Shown: in pieces, positions 47,722-57,074 of the stretch | How positions within the stretch are numbered: position 1 is the stretch's first letter | Layout: every line of letters begins with the position of its first letter | The notes under the pieces: model-generated | Database searches by the model: none | What the model was told of the DNA's origin: nothing | What the model saw: the letters and a program-made list of their open reading frames with translations, nothing else | Origin: Lepiota brunneoincarnata | Lineage: Eukaryota > Basidiomycota > Agaricomycetes > Agaricales > Agaricaceae | Direction: 5' to 3' | Length of the DNA stretch: 64,000 nucleotides | Assembly: GCA_023014365.1 (NCBI GenBank) | Contig: JAEBUN010000011.1 | Coordinates: 62,001-126,000 of the forward strand | Program-made: the position numbers and the translations under genes

Positions 47722-47935
47722 GTTGCTTACAAGTTGAACGTCCGGGACGTCCAGTTAATAAGGAGATGGTTACTGGAGTTACTTACAAAAAGAACGTCCC
47801 GGATGTTCAGCTTACGGGTTGGGCATCCTAGCCATACAGGTGATACGGTGCTACCAACCTGGGCTACCTACAACCTGAACGCCCAGAATTACGTCCAGTT
47901 AATATGAATCTATTCACTTGAGTTTACTTACAAAG
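47722..47935 (+). repeat. palindromic satellite, array b (3-4 degenerate units)
   Basis: Cores near 47738 (GAACGTCCGGGACGTCCAG) and 47792 (GAACGTCCCGGATGTTCAG), plus weaker units to 47905, ending in ACTTACAAAGTGAC. PRP6 homology begins at once to the right. Confidence 0.75.
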
Positions 47936-48893
47936 TGACCGGTATCTGTGCCTTGAATCTTCCTCTCTGACCAAAATAGCCGCGCAACTGTACATACAAT
48001 CAGTGGATTGCCTGTGGACTTCTTGAGCGCGTCCGCGGGCTGCGTTTTGCGCATGGGACGGGGTTCTGCCAGGATCGCCATGGACCAGAGGAGCCCTGAC
48101 GTAGGACACTCTTGAAGTCCACATGTGAGCATGACTTTTGCTTGCACTGAGCCTCCTGACCGCTCCTCGACATTTACAGACTCGGTCCAGAGTTCATCAT
48201 TCGCCGGGTTCACGAGATGGGCCTTTTCCATCAATGTGCGCGCCTTGATGCTCTTCCCGTCGGTTTCTTCGAGTTGATCTCTTTGGGGCACGCCTTGAGG
48301 CCTGCAGCGAATGCTGCGCGTGAAGCTGGGTACCTTTGGTTTGCTTGGTGGGTCTGGCCTTGAATCATGTATCGCTTGGGGAGCTTTGGAAACTTCTTGA
48401 GTGCGGTTTCAATTGTCTTAAGGGCACTATCCTGTTGGCCTGGTTGGCGCTCAAAGACAGCGGAGTTCATCCAAATCTGGAGAAGGCTCAGAATCACAAG
48501 ATGGTAAAAAAAGGGGTAAACACACTCTGTCAGTGTCAGTGGCATCCTTAGCGTGTTGCGATAGTTGTCTTTCCGCGTCCATATTGCTGTTCCCCGACTC
48601 ACGTTTGACAACAGCTAGCCAAATCTCCTCTCTCTCCGGATTCACATCGAAAGCACACTCCAGGACTTCTCGGGCTGCAGGTACATCCCTGGCCAGCCAT
48701 TTCTCTTTCGCAACCATAACCCACCACGCTTCCACTTGCGGACAATGCTTGATCGCTTGACTGAGAAGAGCATCCAGGCTCTCCCTAACAGGGTCGTTTC
48801 ACCACGCTTGTGAAGGGAATATCACGTACCTTGTCCCATAGGTCTTTTCCAACTCTGAAGCTCTTCTCCACAAACCCCTCTGATCTGGGGTGT
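47936..48893 (-). pseudogene. PRP6-like pre-mRNA splicing factor fragment
   Basis: PRP6 (PRPF6) is a HAT/TPR-repeat protein bridging U5 and U4/U6 snRNPs. The minus strand encodes consecutive HAT repeats: RGLWRRASELEKTYGTR, ESLDALLSQAIKHCPQ, AWWVMVAKEKWLARDVPAAREVL, then IWMNSAVFERQ, TALKKFPK, YMIQGQTHQ, FAAGLKACPKE, DGKSIKARTLMEKA and SSGLLWSMAI-like and ARLFWSERKI segments. Two introns are kept (about 48832-48788 and about 48532-48476), so this is a genomic duplicate, not a cDNA copy. A deletion with frameshift removes the repeat part after ACPKE (near 48290). The piece starts and stops inside the repeat domain, and both ends touch satellite arrays (b and c). Confidence 0.85.
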
Positions 48894-49036
48894 TCGGTCG
48901 AAATGCCCAGGATGTTCAATTGATAAGGAGTTGTTCGTTCGAGTCGCTTACAAGTTGAACGTCCTGAACGTTCAGTTGATATAGAGCCTTTCACCCGCTT
49001 CACTTACAAGCTGAACGTCCAGGATGTTCAGTTAAT
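48894..49036 (+). repeat. palindromic satellite, array c (3 units)
   Basis: Cores near 48899, 48957 and 49013 (the last GAACGTCCAGGATGTTCAG) with the same spacer words. It begins where PRP6 homology ends and is followed by tail T2. Confidence 0.8.
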
Positions 49037-49143
49037 GGGCAACTGCAACAGACATGCTGTGCATTGAGGCTAACGAGCACAGGGTACCATCGAGCACAGA
49101 AGATGAATTACTACGAGGATGGAGATACAACTGCATAAGGTGA
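49034..49143 (+). repeat. tail sequence T2 following satellite array c
   Basis: Counterpart of T1: GCAACAGACATGCTGTGC ... AGAAGATGAATTACTACG ... GCATAAGGTGAGGG. It ends just before the stop codon of the minus-strand Zn2Cys6-type gene. Confidence 0.65.
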
Positions 49144-49168
49144 GGGGGATGCCCGATACCCCACCCCA

Positions 49169-50324
49169 TCATGCAGGGGCGATCGGCACAGTGGCAGACC
49201 TGGCCTCCAGGTGACGAAAAAAGAAGTTTAGCCAACCATGAGCATCATAAGCATCCGAAAAGCGAGTTTCAGAAGACAGGACTGGGGCGGGGGCGATAAA
49301 TGTGCGGACCTGGGCCACGAAATCTGAGGCCATTTGCTCTGATTCTGCTTTCCCTGCTTGAACCCAACCCGCTGGAGAACCAAGAACCTGGTCGGTGGCA
49401 AGCACATCATGGGCAAGCTCCACGACGGAGCAGTAGTATTGAGTGCGAATAAACTCCCCCATCTTTTGATGCGCAACAAAAGTCACATGCTGTGCATTGA
49501 GGTTACGGAGACAGTCATTTATGCCTAGCGAAAGGGTCATTGAAGAACAACATGTCGGAAGAGAAGCTGCACTTACGAGAGGGGGCAATACCAGTCAGAG
49601 GCACCAGCTCCTCAGCGTAGTGCACGGCAAGTGGAACGGGCATAGAAAAAGTGCAGTTGCTAAAGTTGTTCTCCTGACAAGATAAACAGGGTTGGCCCGG
49701 GCCGGGAGCTGAGCACGCTATGCGCTGATTAATACAGTTGAGGCACTTGGTAGAGGGGTCGTCGATCTGCAAAGGGGTCGCATGACTGGACTGGTAGAAA
49801 TGAGAGTTCGCACCTTGACAGCCTGAGAATGTTCCTTTAAGGGAGCTATGAAAGTGGGGGCCGAGTGAATAAGCCCGAAGTCTTCATAGGGACCATTGTT
49901 AGAATGAACCAGAGCAGCTGCCAATGATTCGAAAGGGTCAGATCTCGTCAGGGCAGCCAAAATCGCAAAAGTGCTCACTGGGATGTGGAGGTGGTATCCA
50001 GACTCCCTGCCATCGGCCTGTCATCCTGGTATGACGGCGAAGGGCCGTTCGAGTCAGTACGGGTTCCCCAGTTCCATTTGTCTCAGCAATGGGGACAGGC
50101 CGCTGGGGAGGCGTGAAAACTTTAGCACGTGTTGTTCGAGGCACCAGGTTTTTGGGAACAGCAGGCCTGGCTTTGGGTCTTGGGGGCACTGGAAGTGAGT
50201 TAAGAGACGGTACTCGGGGGGGGGTTCTATTGCGTTGGAAATGGGTGGCATAGGTGCGCAGGGAGTGGAGGGAGGGACAGAGGGCCGAGGTATGGTAGCG
50301 TTCGGCGTGCAAGAGGAAGTGCAC
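49169..50324 (-). CDS. Zn2Cys6-type zinc-cluster protein, start unresolved
   Basis: Minus-strand blocks: 50324-49990 (basic, Pro-rich, ends in LRRHTRMTGRWQGVW), 49978-about 49810 (helical), 49772-about 49580 and about 49520-49169. The third block holds a binuclear-cluster pattern C-x2-C-x6-C-x8-C-x2-C-x7-C (CLNC ... CSAPGPGQPC ... CQENNFSNC) typical of Zn2Cys6 DNA-binding proteins, although here it is central rather than N-terminal. The C-terminal block is smooth, helical and ends in TVPIAPA. No ATG opens the first two blocks (both start with GTG), so exons or an upstream start are missing. I infer a transcription-factor-like or element-associated protein. Tail T2 and array c follow directly. 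Confidence 0.5.
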
Positions 50325-50651
50325 GAGGGCATAGGGGAGACTGAGGGTAAGGAGAAGAGCGGGGGTGGAAAAAAAAAGGAAAAAAGGTCAACCAGTGTCC
50401 GCAGCAAGGCGGAAGAAAAGCTTATTGTGGGGGTTGCTGCGCTCAGTCATCATACACGTCATATCCCAGTGTCGGACAAAGAAGACAGCTTCCAAAGCAT
50501 CTCCAGCATGTTCCTGAAGTGTGGAGCCAGAAGGCACAGAAGATAGCTACAGGGAACGTGTTGAGCGAGTTCCATCCAGGGGTAATGAAACACTTACATA
50601 GAGTTGGCGGTCCGTGTGAGTGTTGGCAGGCAAGGGGTACTATGGCCGAGA
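50325..50651. other. intergenic, nothing recognised
   Basis: A short spacer between the stop of FunK1-3 and the zinc-cluster gene (A-rich run near 50370-50390). Overlapping frames only. Confidence 0.35.
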
Positions 50652-53028
50652 CTATGGCGATGGTGAAGATAGTGATGGCCTGTGCGTAGGAAGTGGCCAA
50701 ACATGTGGGACCCGGACGCCCATGACAAACAAAGCCCAAGCAAAAGCCGTTTGGCTATGATGGGAGCAACAAACAGCGATGTACATTGTGGCGGTTGTTC
50801 TACCCGCGGCTCTTGGACTTTGAACCACCAGACCTGCGATTACGGGGCTCTCGCATTGAGGAGGAACTGCCTTGACTGCGGCGCCTGAAATCTTCTGCCG
50901 CTTTGATTTCGGGCTGTCTTGATTGCTTTCACCCGGGGTGTTCCGAGTAGAAATGCGAGCGTCGGGGCTGGGTCTCTCGTCCGTACCCATAGATTTGTGG
51001 TTGTCCGTCCAGCCACCAGCTTCGAGGGCATTGTTGAAGAGTCGGCAAATCTGGTCGTGTGTGTCAAGAGGAGCATCCGGTGTCACATGATCGATGGTTT
51101 CATCCATAGGGGCCTCGCGGCGTGTTGTAGTGCGACGCCGTTCACCGATCCAAAAATAATATTGGCGAAGCGCATCACGAAAGGATTGAAAGAAGGTCAA
51201 AAGGGGTTCATTGTCGCTGAAAGCAAAGTTTTCATCAACAAGTTGATACGATGTGATCAAGGCAGTCTTGCCAAGCCCTCCAAGATAGCCATCTCCTGGG
51301 ACATACTCGTGTTCTTTGAAAATGTTTCGTACGATCCGTGTTGTTTGTGCTTCTCGATTGTGAGGAAGGGAAAGCAGACCGATGTAGAGCAGAACCCAGA
51401 AGAATGATTCTATGTCATCTTGAGTTGTATGATCCTTGTTTTTAGATCCGAGAAGTAGGGCTGACATAAAGTACCATGTTCCCTGCAAAACATATTAAAC
51501 CATATTTCTACCGTCGAGGAACACAACTTACTGTGCGGTTTACGTGTCTCTTGCCCTTTGGTTCAGGGCGCTCTTCTCCAGGCCTACCAATCTTCTTGGC
51601 AAACTCCCAATCAACAAGCACTCCACGTCCATCTGGTCCGATCATGATATTCCTATCGCTCACGTCACGGTGAATGATTTCGCACATCTCGTAAGCCTGC
51701 CTATGAGCTAGAATACGAGTCAGCACAGATTTGCAAGATGTTCACCAAACTTACCCTCGAAGGCGTCTGCCAGGGCGTAGACCAACTGTTTGGGCGTTTT
51801 GAATTTGACAAGATCGTGGCTCACTAGATCCTCCAAGAACCGGTAATGTCGCCGAGGCACTAGCTCATGCAAGGGACCTGCTCTCCATGATTTATCCTTG
51901 AACGAATGAGAGATTGTCGCGTGAGGTTCTCCGTCCAAATTACCTCCATCCTCGAAATGTGGGATGTGGGGCACTCCTGCCTCTTTTAGTTCCCTGAGGA
52001 TATCCTGTTCCTTCTCCATTCCATCCAGATCGGCTCGCCAACCATCCTTCAAGAAATAATTCTTCTTTTTCACAGAGTCATGGACGGCGAAAGTGCGTGT
52101 GCCACGACTAATCAAAGCTTCCGGGTCTCTAGTTGGCTCCCTTGCGATATCCACAGTAAGATCAATACCCCATTTAGATTCTTCGAGTCGAGTAAAGCGC
52201 GCGAGAAATTCCCACAGAATATCCGAGCGAGAGCGATAGTTGAAAGATTCGGTCACAAGAATGGCGCACCGGTCTGCACGGATAAAGCGGGCCGTATGGT
52301 GATTCATGTATACAGAGAAAGCATGGATCCTGAACCGGCGGGCGAACATCTCTGTAAGGTGTGCCACGATCTGTCCCCGAGTCTTTGCCGATCCGCCCGT
52401 TGGGCATTGAAACTGGTGTTCGAGACGTGCCTCTCCGGTCACATCTGGCTCCGGATCTATGAACGGATCGTGATCACCAGGCTTGAGCTCGAAGGGAAGC
52501 AGCTGGTTGAAGGAGGGATCCTTGGGCTCCTCGAGGTCCCTGATCGTGGTCGAGATATCAGGTCTCCAGCGCTTGTGTTCAGGGGGATTCGGGATCGGGA
52601 ACTTGAGACGTATTCCTCATCGTAAGGCGCTTAAATGGTAGGGATTCCAGAGATTCAGGGAATGGACCAGCGGTGGGATGGTTCACTAGTTTCACCTTTG
52701 ATCGGGTCATCGCATCTAAGTATCAGGACACTGGGTCTAGCTGGCTTACCAGTGGATCATACATAAGCGGTTCCTTGCCCGTATCCGGAATTGAGGAAAA
52801 GTAGTCCATCGGTGCAGGTGCGACTGGTTCTTGCCCTGGAGGCCAAGGAAGGAATTCATCCATAAACTCGGTGAGTGGAAAGGGACCAATCCAGTGGTCT
52901 CTTGTCTGAATATCCATCTGGATGTAAACGTCTTTCGCTTTGGCTTTTTGTCTATCGGGACCGAATGAGCTCGTCTTGAGCGACTGTGGCGTTGTCTGAG
53001 ACGTGTATTTGGAAGAAGGACCAGACAT
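50652..53028 (-). CDS. FunK1-type protein kinase (FunK1-3), probably intact
   Basis: A divergent FunK1 member. The first exon starts with an ATG at 53028 and ends near 52750. Kinase exons are about 52615-51755, 51707-51532 and 51482-50652, joined by two clear introns (GTAAG...TCTAG, 47 bp; GTAAG...TGCAG, 49 bp). The joint between exon one and 52615 is unresolved and may include a ~20-bp mini-exon. Marks: WRADLDGMEKEQDIL, HRDVSDRNIMIG, LVDWEF in place of DFG, GTWYFMSALL and a DDIESFFWVL stretch. The C-terminal ~120 residues are a low-complexity Ser/Arg/Pro tail. No internal stop was seen in the kinase exons. Satellite array d lies 180 bp upstream of its start. Confidence 0.8.
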
Positions 53029-53204
53029 GGTGGTAGTTGTTAAAAGAAACCGAACATCATTGTGATGAGGAAACAGCGTTTATAACTCACGTGATCAGCG
53101 CTTTTTCAAGGCGACTCGTAAGTAGTTAGCATGGGATATAAGTCATGTCTGGCACAGACCCAGACTTTTTATCGGAACGAGAACAATAAGGCCTGGACAC
53201 GGAA
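53029..53204 (-). promoter_or_regulatory. FunK1-3 5' flank
   Basis: 176 bp between the FunK1-3 start codon and satellite array d. It should contain the promoter unless the satellite itself does. No box is distinct. Confidence 0.3.
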
Positions 53205-53430
53205 AAGTTTGACCCCCATGTTAACTGAATGTCCTGGACGTTCACCCTGTAAGTATCTCGAGTGACTAGCCCCATATTAACTGAACGTCCTGGACGTTCA
53301 GGCACGTTCAACTCCCGAGTGGCCCAAGTGAATTGCCCTCGTTTCGACTGAACATCCTTGACATTCAGCTTGTAAGTAACCCAAGTGAACAGCTCCATAT
53401 TAAGCGAATGTCCAGGACGTTCAACTTGAA
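53205..53430 (-). repeat. palindromic satellite, array d (4 units, reverse orientation)
   Basis: Cores near 53226, 53283 (GAACGTCCTGGACGTTCAG, a perfect palindromic core), 53350 and 53406. The spacer words are the reverse complement of those in arrays a-c (CTTGTAAGTAACCCAAGTGA). It lies head-on to the 5' end of FunK1-3. Confidence 0.85.
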
Positions 53431-53439
53431 ATCCTAGGC

Positions 53440-53694
53440 TGTATGTGTAAGAGCTAGCTCCTGAGGATTTCTACAAGATGGGCGTGGCCTTTGGAAGAGA
53501 CAGGGCTCGTTGCGGGGGAATTGTGACATGTCGGTTCGACATTGATCGTTGCTGTGGACGCGTTCACAACAATTGCGAATTTCACTCGGCGAGTGCCACC
53601 GCTACCACGCGATCGCACCAACACTCTAGCCCTTCTTACCGAGCCCGTCAGGGATGATTACAATCAGAATGCTACTAACAAGCTAGATCTCCGT
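53440..53694 (+). repeat. orphan FunK1 5' region, no kinase attached
   Basis: GAGCTAGCTCCTGAGGATTT, GGGCGTGGCCTTTGGAAGAG and GTGGACGCGTTCACAACAAT match 40650-40800 upstream of FunK1-2 in the same direction. Near 53650 the sequence GGATGATTACAATCAG...CTACTAACAAGC matches the D/C repeat flank at 37905 and 63830. It is a promoter fragment left behind, enclosed by arrays d and e. Confidence 0.65.
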
Positions 53695-53905
53695 ATCAAA
53701 TTAACGTCTTGGACGTTCAACTTGTGAGTGGCCCAGAAGAGTGGCCCTCGTTTCGGCTGAACATCCTGGATATTCATTCAACTGGTGAGTGGTCCGACTG
53801 ATAGCCCCTGTTTCGGCAGAACGTCCTGGACGTTTGCCCTCTGAGTAGCTCAAGTGATCAGCCTGTTATTAACTGAACGTTTTGGACTTTCAGCTTGTAC
53901 CAATC
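53695..53905 (-). repeat. palindromic satellite, array e (4 degenerate units)
   Basis: Cores near 53704 (TAACGTCTTGGACGTTCAAC), 53760 (GAACATCCTGGATATTCAT), 53820 and 53876. Same orientation as array d. Confidence 0.75.
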
Positions 53906-54303
53906 ATATATCACTCTGCCGCCTCATCCTGGACGAGTATTTCCTGCCTATCCTGGTGTCAACATCCACATAATCTTATTGTACAAGTATCTTCATTGCC
54001 TTATTTTCGTTCATTGTCGCAACATAGATAATGCAAATTGTTTTCTCTTCTGTGACTACTAGTGAGAATACTTATTAGTCACCACCGAGCCTGGCCCAAC
54101 GGGGATTATGAGTGAATTCGATGACCTCGTTTACACCACGTTGGAGGACGCGAGCAGACAAAAAAATAGTGGCCTATTTTGTGCACCGGCAACGAATTAT
54201 GTGCAAGAAGCCAAGGGGTAGAGATGCAGGGCGATTAACAGAGCATTAGTCTGGATCATATGAAAATATCACGCTCACCAACTTCATATAGTTTCCCTGC
54301 GTA
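53906..54303. other. 5' region of the SPT5-like gene
   Basis: 398 bp with no gene. It contains GTGACTACTAGTGAGAATAC near 54052, matching in reverse GTATTCTCACTAGTAGTCAT at 47652, another short repeat of the mosaic region. Confidence 0.4.
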
Positions 54304-55826
54304 ATGAATCCATTCGTCGATATCGAGGCCCGAGTTAATAGTGACACAAGTTCGTCGACGAGCGAGGAGGAAGATGCTCCAGGTGGGTGTGTTGTCAAAG
54401 TACCGAAGTGGTTGGATTATAGCTCTAGGAAAGGTTTCATAGATAACGAGGAAACTAGCGATTCCTTCATAGATTATCAGCGCTGGAGGGACCTCGGCTG
54501 TCAGGAAAATCCGAGCGAAGACAGAGGACTGGGCGCCTTACTAGCTCAGATCGCCGAACGTTTTGCTACCTCGAGTAACAGTCCTTCCTCGACTGCCCCT
54601 GCAGCTCAAAATGCTTCTCTTTCCACCAGCACCAGTGATTCACCACCCGACAACGCACCCCAGCTCCAAATCCACGGGCACCGCATAGCAGAACACCTCG
54701 CAACGCACCTTGCCTCTTCCGTGGACAAGGAAGAGAGAATGATACAACCCGGCGGCTATTCATTATGGCGAGTTCGCTGCAGGGTACGCCCCATCGAGTT
54801 CAGTCGACGCCCACAACTCACATTCCAGTACAGCTAGGAATGGAGGAGGAGCTAGTTTTCTTCCTCTTCCAGAAGGTTAAGCCGGAACACGATCTTCGGT
54901 CCGCCTTTACACGGGGCTCGATTCGTGGCTGGGTCTACTTGGAAACGCACTTGAACCAGCGACTAGCTAATCTTTTGAGGATTTCTCCTGGAGCTGCCGT
55001 ATCTCAAGGCAGCGTTGTCAAGAAGCTTGTGGATCATGACAACTGGGAGGACTTACTGAAGATGCAAGTGCCGAGCAAGACCGTTATGGCAGGTGACTGG
55101 GTTCATGTGCGCAAAGGCACATACAAGGGAGATGTAGGATTTGTAGCGGCGGTCGAGATTTGGGGTGGTGTTAGCGTTTTGCTGGTGCCTCGTCTACGAC
55201 CTCCCCCACCACCATCCGACAGCGAAGACCCCGGTGCACGCCCGGTACTCGCGAAGCCAAACCTGCGCAAAAGAAAGCACACAACTGCGCGCCCGAAAGC
55301 CCCGGTGCTCGACCCTATGGCAATCAAGACTTTGTACGGTTCTGCGCCCACTAAATTGAACGATGGCATTAGCTATCGCTTTCAAGGTAGCGTTTTCCAA
55401 TACGGGCTAATACTCAAAGAGTTCGACCTCCACTCAGTCTCGACCTCTGCATCCATGTCCACTTCGTCCTTTCAGCTCTTCCGCCAATGTACTCATCCCG
55501 CTGTCCTTGCATTCACATTCCCCCGTCCATTAGAGTGGATTTTCGAAGAGGGCGAGAAGGTAGAAGTTCCCTCCACGGGCAAACAAGGCCTCATTACGCT
55601 CGTTGCAACCGATCATGTTGAGGTTGAACTCTCTACTGGAGAAGGAGTAATAAACACTACTTGGACCAATATACGCAAGCACCTCGTTCCTGGAGACTTT
55701 GTCGTGGTCGTAAGTGGTTCACGGAAGGGAGACACCGGATGGGTGGTGCATGTGGGGGCCGAGGTGCTCCACGTCGTTCAGTATATCGCGGATTCCCTGA
55801 TTCATGAATCAGTCCAAGTAGAGTAA
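54304..55826 (+). CDS. SPT5-like protein with NGN and KOW domains, shortened
   Basis: SPT5 with SPT4 forms the elongation factor DSIF on RNA polymerase II. Two exons (54304-54783 and 54834-55826) joined by a 50-bp intron (GTACGC...TACAG) give about 490 residues. The N-terminus is acidic and Ser-rich (residues 15-30, SSTSEEED), followed by a Ser/Pro linker. The NGN domain spans the intron: LWRVRCRLGMEEELVFFLFQ and a GWVYLET strand (about 155-225). KOW-type units follow: VMAGDWVHVRKGTYKGDVGFV (about 260-300) and, near the end, EEGEKVEVPSTGKQGLI and PGDFVVVVSGSRKGDTGWVV. Authentic SPT5 is about twice as long, with more KOW units and a C-terminal repeat. I read this as an NGN-KOW paralogue of unknown role, not the housekeeping SPT5. 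Confidence 0.75.
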
Positions 55827-56334
55827 AGAGAGATTTATGCACCGCCCGGCCTCACTGCATTCACGGGAACTCGAATTCCTTGTTAACTGGGTCAAAGTAA
55901 TTGACCCTCCATTTTCACACTCTAGCACATCCTCTTTTTCCAAATGGCTCCATCAGCAAAATCCACTCCGACCCAGTTCCGTGAGTTGGCACAAATGTCT
56001 TGATCGCCAAGAAATTGCATCCAATGAAGGAAGAGAAGCACAAGTCAAGAACGTCTATCTGGGGCAGCCTACGCCAAGTGGGCTGAGGATCGAGGTAGAA
56101 CTCACTTACCTGGACTCATTGGCCCCCTTTCGACACTTATACTTTGACTATGACGACCTTCTGGAAGCAAGGTATACATACCGTTTGATGCACATTATCT
56201 GTCATGATTGACTCCAGTTGTCTATAGCATCCGGCAGAAACTGTACGACTATGTAAAACCAAGACGCGACATGTTTCGACCTCGGAATTACATACCTGGC
56301 CCGCCTTTTTCGCCCTCAAACGTGAGTAAATACC
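55827..56334 (+). pseudogene. possible C-terminal continuation of the SPT5-like gene
   Basis: After the TAA at 55824-55826, another frame (55837-56170) continues in the same style: ELEFLVNWVKVIDPPFS, NVYLGQPTPSGLRIEVELTYL and FDYDDLLEA. It then joins across a GTATAC...CTATAG intron to IRQKLYDYVKPRRDMFRPRNY, ending near a GTGAGT at 56328. No intron of normal size bridges 55820-55840, so a small frameshift probably cut the gene. Homology stops abruptly against the GH5 fragment. Confidence 0.5.
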
Positions 56335-57030
56335 AAGCAGGGGGATACAAAGACACGTTTGCGTTCACCATCGTGTGAGGTTCGTTGTTGAGACCAAAGA
56401 CGACCTTGGGGTTATTTACGAAGCGACAGGCGAGTTCTTGCCAGAAAGCCTGGAATTGAGCGGTTGTAGCTGCCCGCGGATCCGTGGTATCGCCAGTGAT
56501 CTGTAATTGAGGTTGTCGAATGGGTGCTAGTTGTCAAGACCGGTGCACGTACACTACCTGAGAATGGCTGGCTGGATGGGTCGCTGGGGAAAAAACAGTC
56601 ATGTCATTGGCAAAGGTGGATGGGACTGAAGCTCACTTGTAGCGCATATAGTTATGAGGGTCTAACAACGCATACACGCCTTTGGTATTGGTGATGTAGT
56701 TGACAGCGTCGGCAAATTCCCCGAAGTACTACCAAGGCTATGAACGAAGCGCTGTTGACAGTAGGATGGGTTGCGTACTGTCTCGTTAAATCCGCTCCCC
56801 AAACCAGTGGCCAAAGGACACATGCATTCCATCAAGAACGTGACGCGGAAAAAGTTTGTCTTTTCTTGGTCGACGAAGATATCAACAGTAGCCTAAGATA
56901 ACACTCTGAGCCCAACACCAAATAGCTTCTGGCTGTAATCAACGCTTACCTTGTTGATAAATGCGTAATCGACGTTGAATCGTCCGGGCAAGCCAAATCC
57001 AGTGGGGCAGCTTCGCCATTCCGAGGGAAA
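56335..57030 (-). pseudogene. GH5 endoglucanase fragment, both ends missing
   Basis: GH5 endoglucanases hydrolyse internal beta-1,4-glucan bonds of cellulose and are secreted. Minus-strand exons, separated by several short introns, encode GLPGRFNVDYAFINK, TVDIFVDQEKTNFFRVTFLM, a CMCPL...GLGSGFNETYF segment (family RMCPL), FADAVNYITNTKGVYALLDPHNYMRY, DPSSQPFS, TTAQFQAFWQELACRF and VVFGLNNEPHTM. The Glu in NEPH is the family acid/base catalyst. Signal peptide, cellulose-binding part and the nucleophile half are absent: the piece begins at repeat D and stops after NEPHTM...PPAWY, where the SPT5-like remnant starts. Introns are kept, so the copy arose by DNA duplication. Confidence 0.85.
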
Positions 57031-57074
57031 TTGACTGGGCCCTTACGAACCCCTCGGAATGACCAATTTTTCCA
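57011..57074. repeat. repeat D at the GH5 breakpoint
   Basis: CGCCATTCCGAGGGAAATTG, ACTGGGCCCTTACGAAC and CCCTCGGAATGACCAATTTT in succession. It is the inverted counterpart of 40826-40888 and partly of the C repeat ends. The pair CATTCCGAGGG and CCCTCGGAATG makes a hairpin-capable inverted repeat. Confidence 0.6.
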
